Assembly (NCBI GenBank): GCA_021229015.1 | Contig: CM037791.1 | Span: forward strand, 1,904,103-1,968,102 | Reading direction: 5' to 3' | From: Solen grandis | Lineage: Eukaryota; Mollusca; Bivalvia; Adapedonta; Solenidae | Length of the DNA: 64,000 nt | Part shown: positions 11,077 to 21,300 of the stretch, in pieces | How the letters are laid out: each line of letters opens with the position of its first letter | Numbering within the stretch: the stretch's first letter is position 1 | Position numbers and translations under genes: made by a program | The notes under the pieces: generated by a model | Database searches by the model: none | What the model saw: only the letters and a program-made list of their open reading frames with translations | What the model was told of the DNA's origin: nothing

Positions 11077-12081
11077 TCAAACAGACCAAAACAACAATCT
11101 AAATACACATGTACCTACGTTACATCCAGGTTAATTCATCTTGTTAGAAACATTATGAATTGTAAAAAAGACGGTTGTCCGCGTCTATGTAAATGACATG
11201 GAATTCGGATATTGCTAATGTTCAGATACGGAATTTCTTAGTTGTTTTATGTTTACGTTCGACGTTGTTTGAAATATTACTAATGTATTTAAGTCAAATA
11301 AGTAACAGAACAACGCTTTTGAAAATAAATAACGTGTGATGTAGCAAGAACTGCTGCTCAGAAATATGCACAAGACAATCACATAAACATGTAATGGATT
11401 TTTAAATAAATCCAGTTATACACACAACTGCCATCTGTAGCTTAGAACTTCTATGGCCATGTGTTTATGAGGCATTTTTACTAGTCATCTGTTGCTTACT
11501 ATTTGGAGATTGTGATTTAATGAGAGGTAAGGTCTAAAAGACTAAATAATTGTTGTGTAACATCACTGTATCACTGAAAGGTATATTGTTCCACCTGAAA
11601 CAATCATAATTTAAGAAGCCTTCTGCAAATGATACTTTAATTATTACAAAAACAACTTTTGTAACATCAATAGATCATACATATGTGAAATAAATAAAAG
11701 TTTATGTAAAGTATATTTTGTACCCTGATTTTTTTGTCTGTACCACAATTTTTTCAAACCAGTGGGTACATGTACCCCAATTATTGAAAGGCAGTGGGCA
11801 TGCTGGGCCCTTCGTCCGGCGTCCGTCGTGCGTCGTCAACAATTTGGATTGTTAACACTCTGGAGGCCATATTTTTAGGCCAATCTTCATGAAACTTGGT
11901 CAGAATGTTTGTCTCCATAAAATCTTGGACAAGTTCGAAATTCGGTCATGTGGGGTCAAAAAGTAGGTCATGAGGTCAAATCTTAGAAAAACCTTGTTAA
12001 CACTCTAGAGGCCATATTTTTGGCCCAATCTTCATGAAACTTGGTCAGAATGTTTCTCTCCATAAAATCTTGGATAAGTTC

Positions 12082-12966
12082 CAGGGCCTTTTTACCCTTC
12101 TTTGCTGTAGCCGGTTACCGGCTACTTCCCCAAGTCATATAACCACCTTTTTTTCCCCAGAATATCCTCAAAAAATTCCCCTTCCTCAGAAAAATTCCCC
12201 TTTAAATTGTATCATGCATGATAGTAAAAAAAAATCAACAACGCATGGTTTTATTTTTGTAAATTACCTAAGCAGTCAGACTGGTTATTAATATTGCTGA
12301 CGTGGATATATGCTGGACCGAGAAAAATTGATAAGCAGTCTACGGCATGACCTTCACCTGTGTTTTTCACAGTAAGGGCAGTTTTGACAGCTGACACTTC
12401 AGTGCCAGTGTTGAAGTGTTGAGCAGGTTTTCAGCAAATTACACTGATTGTATGTGTGAATGAAGGATACTCTCAGATATCATTATTATTCAATTGCTGG
12501 TAGAAACACAGGACAGTCGTTGGTTAAGTTGTTACAGCTCTGATTTACGATCTAGTCAAACGTTTTTGGCAAACGAAAGCGAGTGGTACAAACTAAATTA
12601 TCAACTACGATACTTTCTTGATCAACCCATCAATCTCATATTAGTGTTTTAAGAGTAATTAAAAAAAAGATTCAGTCAATATACCAACCTCTCAAAGTCA
12701 GCGATGTTAAATCAATTTTAAGGGAGCATGAAGAATAAAGTTACACATGAATACTACAGCAATGTCTGTAACATCTGCATTAAGGCTTGTTTATTACTTA
12801 TTTCATTTCTAACAATATATATAATCTTAAGCCTGTTTATAGAGTTTTTTTTAATGATAACTAATCTTCATGGTAAAAAAAAAAAATCCCCAAAATTGTG
12901 AAAATTGAGTTTTTTCCCCTCAAAAAGGGCTAGGGCACCTTCCCCAAAACTGGAAAAAAGGCCCTG
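12082..12966. mobile_element. 885-bp non-autonomous element with CAGGGCCTTTTT ends
   Basis: The inverted ends CAGGGCCTTTTT and AAAAAAGGCCCTG are flanked by the 5-bp duplication AGTTC (12077-12081 and 12967-12971). The host core unit reads through once the insert and one AGTTC are removed. A 5-bp duplication with CAGGG ends fits a hAT lineage. No coding region is seen; the short open frame at 12034-12291 spans the boundary and is spurious. Confidence 0.8.
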
Positions 12967-13280
12967 AGTTCAAAATTTGGTCATGTGGGGTCAAAAAGTA
13001 GGTCATGAGGTCAAATCTTAGAAAAACCTTGTTAACACTCTAGAGGCCATATTTTTGGCCCAATCTTCATGAAACTTGGTCAGAATGTTTCTCTCCATAA
13101 AATCTTGGATAAGTTCGAAATTTGGTCATGTCAAAAAGAAGGTCATGAGGTCAAATCTTAGAAAAACCTTGTTAACACTCTAGAGGCCACATTTTTGGCC
13201 CAATCTTTTTAAACCTTGGTCGGAATGTCTGTTTCCATAAATCTTGGTCAAGCTTGAAAGTGAGTCATGTGATGTCAAAA

Positions 13281-14425
13281 TAAGGGTGTAACGATACGCT
13301 TACCCAACGATACGATGCGTATCGCGATACAGTGGTCATGATACCATGCGTATCACGATACGGGCTTTTAGTTTTGTCAGCCTAGTTTCCTATCTTTAAA
13401 TGAAGAATAAATAATTAAGAAACAAAGATAAATCCTTAATTGTTTAATATATTATTTTTTATTATAATAAATACAAATTAAGTTGTGCTTTCTGTAGAAA
13501 CAATTATTTTAAAATTAAATAAATATAAAAAAAATATCAAAACTACATGATAGCGCCGTATATATATTGCAGACACTTAAACTTATATGACTTATTTTAA
13601 ATGCTTATTCCATAATAAATGTCAGCATGACAACAACTTAAAAATGTTCAATGAAATCACTAAAGATGATACTTGAAGTTGAAGCATCCACATTTATACC
13701 AAGGAAAAAACAGTTACAATCGGATGAAGTTTTGATTTCAGACGTTCGATTAGCGATAATTTGCATCAAAGCATTTAATTGATCCCATTTTATATAAATC
13801 AGTAACTTTCATATAGTTACCTGTTGAAATGTCTCTCTTTTACTCAATAGGCAAACTGATCAATCAATCAAATTGATTAAAAAAATACAGAGGTCTTCAA
13901 ACATTGTTGATGTTTATCGCATTTGGCCGCCATTGTGATGATTACGCAATTTTAGCAGTACAACAGTAGCCGGTAGAGAGCGTGAAAGATGTTAACCAAC
14001 ATTATGAACGATACTATCCGAGTATTCCGTATTATTGCAAAATTTGGAAGCATAAGAATGAGATTTGACTGGATAACATTCCAAGAATGACTCTGCCTTT
14101 TTACTGATTTTTTAACTGCCCACAGCAAGTGTTTTCATTTAAGTAATATGCAATGTAGAGCGCTATGCGTTATTTACTTTCCCCTTTGTTGTCTTCTAAG
14201 TTAATGGATGGGCACATCGTATTGTTAGAAGAATTTTATTTCTCAGAGGTGAAAAATATCACCTTTTTCCAAGGGGAAGCCGCTGTTAAAAAAAGACGAA
14301 AAATAAAAAAAACCTGGAAGTTATCCATACCGTACTGTACCGTGCAGACCTGGGAGCGTACCATGAACCGTACCGTAAAGAAAATATCGTGGTATATCGT
14401 TGTACGGTATACTGCTACACCCTTA
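13281..14425. mobile_element. 1145-bp non-autonomous hAT-like element with TAAGGGTGTA ends
   Basis: The left end TAAGGGTGTAACGATACG and right end GTATACTGCTACACCCTTA are inverted repeats. The 8-bp duplication TGTCAAAA flanks both sides (13273-13280 and 14426-14433), and 8 bp is the hAT hallmark. The left subterminal region is rich in GTATCG-type words, as in the widespread GGGTGTAACGATAC elements of animal genomes. A 96-codon open frame at 14165-14455 crosses the end and is not credited. Confidence 0.85.
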
Positions 14426-14488
14426 TGTCAAAAAGTAGGTCAATATTTAAATTAACGTTGGGTGTTGTTCGCCATGATCTTTTTAGCT

Positions 14489-14665
14489 CTAAATTTTCGC
14501 TCTCTCAAACTCTTCAAGTAATTCCCGTTCTCTTTTTGAGATATTCTGGATCTGAGTCAAGCCATCGTTAGATTCAGCTGCGATTATTCCCGAGTTTTTC
14601 CTAACTTCGGGAAGTTTCAGAACTTTCATTCTGTTTTCTAGCGTCAGACATTTTCGTTTAGACAT
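14489..14665 (-). pseudogene. pogo/Tigger-type transposase N-terminal fragment
   Basis: From ATG at 14665 this reads 58 residues beginning MSKRKCLTLENRMKVLKL and containing GLTQIQNISKRERELLEEFE before a TAG stop. The pattern (basic start, LTLE.., GxTQIQNI, KRE..) matches the psq/CENP-B-like helix-turn-helix that opens pogo and Tigger transposases, where it binds the element ends. The second DNA-binding domain and the DDE catalytic domain are absent, so this is a truncated remnant. Confidence 0.55.
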
Positions 14666-15135
14666 GATGGCATACGCGGATACATTTACCGTTATGTTCT
14701 AAATATTCCATTTTATATCACTAACGATTTCTTGTTTTTAGCAGCAAGCAGTCGATGTTCTTTGATCAAACAATTAATAAAAGCACCTTTATAACTCTCA
14801 AAAGATAAAAGATGTCCACATATGATTATGCATTCATAAATCCAACATTAGCACCGATTGGCGATCATCTAGTCAGCCGAGCAAATCGAACATAGCAGAA
14901 TCGAATGCATATATAGATGATGCTTATTTTATCAAACTTCAAACTATGCATAGGTTAAAGGCAGTCGGGAATAATTAAAACATTAATTCATGGTTGATTA
15001 GTTAAGCTAGCCCTTCGCAAACAGCGTGACGTTGGCAAACACCGTAAGTTTGTCGGCAGAAGTGTGCCAATTATGCCTGCGGGTGGGGAGCAGGGATTAA
15101 TGGGCACGTGTTTGGTGCGGGATCACCCAGCTAAT
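14666..15135. other. Intergenic stretch, nothing recognised
   Basis: No open frame with a recognisable domain. It includes the phrase CCCTTCGCAAACAGCGTGACG near 15010, which reads like part of a dispersed repeat, but I cannot define its ends. Confidence 0.4.
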
Positions 15136-15310
15136 TGACCGCTAATTAGGACTCCTTTGAAGTATGATTATCCCCTTTTAAGGTGACCGCTGACCGCATA
15201 TGACAAGTGACCGCTTATTACACGACAAGTAAAGAAGAATTTGCTCGGGAGGACCTGACATGACCGCTTATGTCATGGTGACCGCTTAATACATGTGACC
15301 GCTATCACAA
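15136..15310. repeat. Degenerate GTGACCGCTTAT motif cluster
   Basis: The word TGACCGC(T) occurs about seven times in 175 bp at irregular spacing, with intervening variants such as TTATGACAAG and TTAATACATG. It ends in CACAAGTTTGACTGTA. It looks like the end of a dispersed repeat rather than a clean tandem array. Confidence 0.6.
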
Positions 15311-15552
15311 GTTTGACTGTAGTATGATTCCTGCTCATAAAAAACAGGCACGGGATCTATTTTGATGACCCCCTTAGAAGGTCTTTCAAGTAATGTCATT
15401 TATAATCTGCAATGGGTCTGCTGTCCTCGCTGTTCATGAAACTGTTGGGAGCTAGGTGTGTTTATAAAACATTTAGTTAAGCCTCTAAATTGTTTTATGA
15501 TATAATATCTGCTCAAAAGCTTGTCTGCATTGTTAACCTAAAGCTCTCTGAA

Positions 15553-15817
15553 GGGGCCTCCGTGGCCGAGTGGGTAAAGTCGCTGACTTTAACACTCACT
15601 CAGCCCCACCCCCCCCTCACCGCGTGGGTTTGAATCCCGGCAGGGTCATTCGGATTTTCATGTGAGAAAGCCTTCCAGCTGGCTTGCGGTAGGTCGGTGG
15701 TTCTACCCGGATGTCTCCGTGCATTTGGGGTTTTCCTCCATCTGTAATTAGCTGGACGTCGCTATATGACTGAAATACTGTCGAGGCGACGGTAAACTCA
15801 AATAGTCAAGTCAAGTC
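15553..15817 (+). mobile_element. RUDI-like tRNA-derived SINE
   Basis: The head GGGGCCTCCGTGGCCGAGTG carries an A-box-like segment, then a B box (GGGTTTGAATCCC), and then a conserved body (CCAGCTGGCTTGCGGTAGGT, TTCTACCCGG, TATATGACTGAAATACTGTC). A 13-bp duplication AAAGCTCTCTGAA flanks both ends (15540-15552 and 15818-15830), as expected from target-primed retrotransposition. The match to the bivalve RUDI SINE is from memory of that family. This copy has a C-rich expansion near 15605-15620. RNA polymerase III would transcribe it from the internal boxes. Confidence 0.85.
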
Positions 15818-16030
15818 AAAGCTCTCTGAAAAAAATGTTTTTATCTTTGACAAAAAAAAACAACAACAACAACAGGTGAATGGGATTTGAATGAAATCTC
15901 GCTGAGACGCTTCACGGGGTGGGGGTGGAGAGAGAAAAAATAGGGCATCCCAGTAAACAATATGTGAGTGTATATAGACAGAGAAAGAGATATGGATAAT
16001 AAAGAAGTTGATTGTGCAGATACTACTTAC

Positions 16031-16358
16031 CTATTGCTGACTTTGTGTTTACATCAAAGACTTGTGGACCAGAATTATGCTGCCGGTGAGGTTTATTAGT
16101 TTCCACAACTGGTGTGACACCACAAGAACAATCAATGTATAACAATGACCCAAACCCGTGTCTCCTTTCTTCTGATATGTTGTATAAATTGAGAAGCAAA
16201 TTACAATCCTCACACACAAGTTGGTTGGCCAAATGTCCCAACTCTACAACTCTTCTACCTTGTCTCCATCCAAAGAAACTTTCATCACTCGATGAACATT
16301 TTGTCGAAGCTGGCGAAGGCAAAGGATACTCAAATTCAGTGTCCGAGACATCATTTTG
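16031..16358 (-). pseudogene. Exon of a Mutator-like (MULE) transposase gene fragment
   Basis: An open frame bounded upstream by a TGA (16361-16359) and downstream by a GTAAGT donor (exon end 16031, phase 1). It contains GRRVVELGHLANQL, then C..C spacing (LVCEDCNLLL), ERRHGFGSLLYIDCSCG and VFDVNTKSAIG. This order is the N-terminal part of the Mutator-like transposase domain found in many animal genomes (family knowledge). There is no ATG in frame, so an upstream exon would be needed. I find neither that nor downstream catalytic exons nearby, so this is probably a remnant. Confidence 0.6.
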
Positions 16359-17045
16359 TCAATAAAACGTTCAACATTTGGTTCAAATAATTTATGATTT
16401 ATTTTGGTTTTATGCTTGGATGCTGATAAAAATCAGCCCTGTTTACTTCTTGGTTTAGAAAACATTGAATTTTTATTAACTCATCGCTAGACAGAGCGTC
16501 CTTATCAACCGGATAGATATGTTATTGTTAATGTTATGATATGGGATCTTCCCAGTTAAAATGAGCCCATCGATAAAAAATGGGGCAGAATGACTTATCT
16601 GAGCTGCAACAGGATGCACAGAGGCAACCAGCTGAAACGTCCTTAAAAAAATTGTCTTTCTTAAATTGAAATAATGTCTATGAAGAATTATTGACACCTG
16701 TTCATTGTTCATCAGACATTACATGTACTTACAAGTGTGCTAACAGTAATTGGGATCCTGGATGAGAACAGACAAGGGATCAGGATACAGCCTGTTATTC
16801 TGATCCCAGATGTGTACAAACTTGGATTCTAGATAAGTCCGATCCTTGGGCCATCATTAAATAAATGTTGGTTTGCGGTGCTCTGACCCACAATTTTTGG
16901 GGTGGGTAAGTAGGTAGGGATTTTTTTTTTTTTTACAGACGACAAATGCAAATCTATATGACCCTCAGTCTGACATAAGGGACATGCATGATTTAAATAA
17001 CAGCACTGAGAATTGAATGACAGAACCATTTATTTATTTTTATTG
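16359..17045. other. Intergenic stretch, no gene recognised
   Basis: Contains a short GGGTGGGTAAGTAGGTAGGG tract followed by a T run (16899-16934), reminiscent of the GGGTCGGTAGGTAGG end of the 7.25-kb transposon at 28442. A 78-codon minus-strand frame (16476-16712) has no recognisable features. Confidence 0.4.
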
Positions 17046-17174
17046 TCAACATTTTGATGACGGGTTTGCCAGAGTCCTTGCACATGGCTTGCAGATAGGC
17101 AGGACAGCACGGTGTGTTTGTAGTGCCTCTACATCCCGGTCTGCCCCAGGTTCCCCACAGTAGCTGCAGATATC
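17046..17174 (-). pseudogene. Possible terminal zinc-finger exon of a transposon gene
   Basis: After an AG acceptor (GTTGAAAG) the frame reads DICSYCGEPGADRDVEALQ, then HRAVLPICKPCARTL, ending at TGA 17046-17048 with AATAAA-type signals just beyond. Two C-x2-C pairs about 29 residues apart (SYC.., ICKPC) form a likely zinc-binding unit. The layout and the LPIC phrase resemble the C-terminus of the 7.25-kb transposon gene (CCHCGKKG ... TVLPICDDC), suggesting a related element. It is short, so this is tentative. Confidence 0.35.
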
Positions 17175-17842
17175 CTTTCAACCTGCAACATTTAATAAAC
17201 ATGAGAAAATGGGTTCGTACTGTTAAAGAGGGAGCAAACTAAATCAAGGGTAGTTTTGGATTCATAATTCTTAACATTTCAGACATTTATATTTCTGACT
17301 TTTGGCACAGATTAAGATTTAGGGTATTAAAGTGGAGAAATTACAGACTTGGAAAAGTAAATATGGTTCGAAAAATAAAAAACAGTTTTAAAGCTCTATT
17401 AATTAACAAAGCGGTACATGCACCATCAACTGCATTATGTGCCGATGACCCTCAGATGACGGTGCTTTGAATGTGGCGGCATGAAATACACCAAAATATA
17501 GCGCAAATATATACCAAAACATAGCAATATTCATTTTTGTTTGTATAAAATATAGATTGTCTGACATGAGAAAATGAATTAATATTTATGATATAACATG
17601 ACTTAACCGGCTATAACCTTCATTCATTCCGTTGAAATGGACAGTTGAGATTTTGTAAGAAAATAAACATTAAACTTGGGACATTTGCTGATCTTGGTTC
17701 ATAATTGAATGAATGTACTTGCAATTTAAGATATTAAAGATATGAAAGACAATACTTTGTTGTCTACATTTAAGTTTCTATGATATATTTGTGTTGTAAT
17801 TTCATACATTGAAGTGTTCATCATATTAATATATATTTTTGT
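17175..17842. other. AT-rich intergenic stretch, nothing recognised
   Basis: No open frame, repeat head or tandem pattern that I can support. Confidence 0.5.
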
Positions 17843-18378
17843 TAGCTCACCTGAGCACAAAGTGCTCAAGGTGAGCTTTTGTGATTGCCCTTCGTCCAGC
17901 GTCCGTCGTCGTCCGTCGTCAACAATTTGCTTTAAACGACATCTCCTCTGAAACCGCTGGACAGAATTTAATGAAACTTTGCAGGAATGTTCCTTGGGGT
18001 GAGGCTCTACAAAAGTTGCTAAAATAAAGTTGATCCATGAAGAACTCTGGTTGCCATGGCTACAAAAAGAAAAATAATTTGAAAACTTTAAAATTCATCT
18101 CCTTCAAAACTACTGGCCAGATTTCAAAATAAATTGGTACAGATGTTCCTTGGGTCAACCTCTACCAAAGTTGCTAAAAATATTTCAATCCGTATAAAAA
18201 CTTGGCCGCCAGGGGCGGGGCTCATTTGCCTTATATGTATATAGAGAAACCTTTAAACAACATCTCCTCTGAAACCACTGGACAGAATTTGATTAAACTT
18301 GGCCGGGATGATCCTTGGGTCAACCTTCACAAAAGTTGCTAAAATAAACTTGATCCATGTAGAACTCTGGTTGCCATG
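17843..18378 (+). mobile_element. Hairpin-headed repeat truncated by the hAT element
   Basis: The head TAGCTCACCTGAGCACAAAG is at 17843, then CGTCGTCAACAATTTGCTTTAAACGACATCTCCTCTG. There is a little over one core unit of the 314-bp type (CTGGACAGAATTT, GGTTGCCATG). It stops at 18378 exactly where the CAGTGTTTTTTTT end of the hAT element begins. Confidence 0.75.
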
Positions 18379-21300
18379 CAGTGTTTTTTTTCACTTTGGG
18401 GGGAATGGGGTCCAGGCCCATAAGAGGGGGAAAAAAAGCGCGCAAACAAGCTAAAAGGGGAATTTTTACTCTTTATAAAGTATATATTTCATATTGTAAT
18501 TTATATTATATCTATATTTTAATAATGTTTTAATGGGTAAAAATAACCAAGAATGCCAGAACTTCATGTTTGAACATTTTTATTCAGTATTCAACATTTG
18601 GAAACTGTGACAGTGAGTCAGTGATGATGCAAAAACATATGGCATGACAGTCTTGACTCCAGGCAACAATAAGCCATTTGCACAATATTTAATGCAAACA
18701 CTATTCCCCTTGACCCATTGTCAAACCTGCCAATGATAATTTGGATATCTTCTTCAGTAAGATTGTGAAGGCATAGTCTTATAATACTGTCAAGCTTTAT
18801 CTGCCCAAGTCTGTTTCTGTGGGGTGTACAAAGAAGATTCATAAGACTGAACAGTCTCTCTACACAGGCAGTTGAAACAGGGATGAGCAGATAAAGCTGG
18901 TACAGAAAGTTGATAGCAGGAAAGGAGTTTCTGTATACAGGGTCCATGAAGAGGCTCTTCAGGTCACCAGTTCCTCGTTGCCTGCAAAAATAAAAAAAAA
19001 TTTACTCAAATTAAAACAATGTCATACAAATACAATTTAATTTTTTTTTATAATTGGCATTATGCACTGTAAATATAAGGTTTCATTTGAGTATTGTTCT
19101 GTTAGGTAACTAAATATCAATGATTTAATCATGCTTGTCATCTAAACATTAGGTTTATAGCTAAATTTTATATACTTCAAGATGAAGTTTATCTAATGTA
19201 AAAATAAACTATAATTTTAAAGATCAATTTCATTTATTTACTTTTAATCCATTCAAGGACTTAGAAATTAAATCAGTGTGAGACTTTTGATATCAAATCA
19301 CATGTAAATATATGTAGCTGTAAGAAAAAAAACAACATTTGAATAACAAAACAAGTAAAATAAGCTATAAGCATTTAAGGTTAGTTGCCAGGCAAACTGT
19401 TAGTAACCAACAATGAACTATGTAATTGCTTCATCTGGATCATTCTATGTTAGAAGCTCAAAACAGTCTCATATTTGCAGTCATGTTTCTATAATAGTTA
19501 TACTGAAAAAGGAACAAGTAACTTGGAAATAACAATGGGGGTAACTGATAACTGTTGCAAACAAAACCATATTTTAATCCTAACTTGATCAAATTGAGCT
19601 GTGGCTTAAACATCAACCACTGACTCCGGATATCTGCTTCAGAAAATTTATGTTCAGCAATGACTCTATGGTTTTCAAACACATCCTCCTTTGGCTGGCC
19701 ATAGTGTTTTGCTAGACTGTCAATCTGGTTCTAAAGATAAAGTGGTAATATAATTCTTATTTGATGACTTTTGCATTTTTATCATTTGCATAGGCATAAG
19801 CTAGTAAGTATGACAATGAAATCAGTTAAAGGACTTTTGAACTCTAATTAATATTTTAGGGCAAAATATATAAGTTTTCAAAACCTCAACCTAACATACC
19901 TCCCCATATGTTGCCATCTCAGCCATGTCATTGGGAGTAGCTTCAAGATTGAAGATCTGGAATGATTCCAGTACTGGTGTGCAGTGAAAGGCATCAGTTA
20001 CCTCATTGATGAGCCCATATGTAAGTGGTATGGCAATATCAATGATCACTTGCTGTATGGTAAGATCCTGGGGTTGCCTGCATTTAAGAAAGACTATATT
20101 TCATATCAATATTCATTTCAAAATTCCTAATTTAAAATCTATATTTCATATTATAATATTCAACATTGAAGGGCACATTGGTTCAGAGGTAATTCATCTG
20201 ATGGTTGTGTGTTCAAACACCATCAGAGGTAAGAATCTTAAATGACCTTCCTGGCCAGTCGCAAAGTACTGGTCCAACACAGGAACCGTTGACAGGGATA
20301 AGTATAATTTGTAAGAACTTGTTTCCCAATTAACATGAATTAGAAAAGATAAAACTTTACTTTCAACAATATTGCTAATGTTAATGATTTAATATAACTT
20401 ACCGCAGCCGTCTGGCAAGATCTGTTCTCTCATCAATTTCGCTCCAAATGTCCCCTAGCTTCTGCAGATGTAGACTATCATCAGGCACAACAAGGCTAGC
20501 TTGGAAGCGAGCTGTCAGCTGTTGTAGTTCATCAAGAAGATTCTAGCAAAATTAGAAACACAAAGTTTATCATTTTGGTACAGGAAAATAAATAGAAGTT
20601 CAGTTCAAAAACCAACTGGAAAAAAAGTTAAAATTTTAAATTTATGTCATCATTATTTTCTATAACTTACTTTGCATCGCCCCATAACATCAGAGAAGAT
20701 AACATGTCCCTGTAGATAGTTGCTAAACCTGATTACTGGAGAAAGAACATCGCAGAGAATGAGGACACCAGCTATGGTTCTCCTGTCCATAAGTTCCTGT
20801 CGAATGCCATACACCTCGGCCTCATATTTCTCTTCCAGGCATGCATCAATAGCGTCAACAACCTAAATTAATGTTAATTAAATATCATATGCTTAAATAT
20901 ATAAGTTAACAGAGAAATTTAAATAAATATCTAGTTGTACAGTTTAATATTATGCTCACAACCTTAATGTATTTATTTTTATGAAAATTATTAAGTACAA
21001 CATTAACTTAAATGACTCAAGACTTTAAGTATACCTGAACAAATCTTTCTACAAGTCTTAAGCATGCCATTCCATGTGACAGCCATCGTGTAGTTGAAGC
21101 CCTCACCATACGCAATTTAGTCTGGTTGTATGTGCCTTGAACCTCTTGAAGTGTTGCGAATTTTCTGGGTGAGTAGTGGAAGAGCTTCCAAATGGAAAGC
21201 AAGAGACTGTCCACCTGATGAAAACAAAACAAAAAAAAGCACACTCAGGCTGTTCAGCAAAAAAGTCCAAGATTTTATTTTTATTTCATTAATACGCTGA

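Larger units (their letters stand above)
9771..11805. mobile_element. Outer CAG...CTG DNA transposon, containing a second copy of itself
   Basis: The ends CAGGGTGCCCA and TGGGCATGCTG form an imperfect 11-bp inverted repeat (9 of 11). The 6-bp sequence GGCCCT flanks both sides (9765-9770 and 11806-11811). The host repeat reads continuously if one GGCCCT and the insert are removed, so this is a target-site duplication. The outer element itself comprises 9771-10113 plus 11083-11805, split by the inner copy. No transposase body is present, so it is non-autonomous. CAG-type ends suggest the hAT superfamily, where 5-8 bp duplications occur. Confidence 0.8.
9727..14446 (+). mobile_element. Hairpin-headed repeat broken by four nested insertions
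   Basis: The repeat's own sequence is in four pieces: head 9727-9770, core 11806-12081, core 12967-13280 and core 14426-14446. The interruptions are a self-nested element pair (9771-11805), an 885-bp element (12082-12966) and a 1145-bp element (13281-14425). Each has inverted ends and a readable target-site duplication. The head hairpin is damaged and the usual tail is missing after 14446. Confidence 0.8.

Noticed and set aside
20164..20245. tRNA-like segment in a hAT-gene intron (GTTCAAACACC B-box-like word)
   Set aside because: The A box and acceptor stem do not fit a tRNA by eye, and I could not find a second copy to support a SINE.
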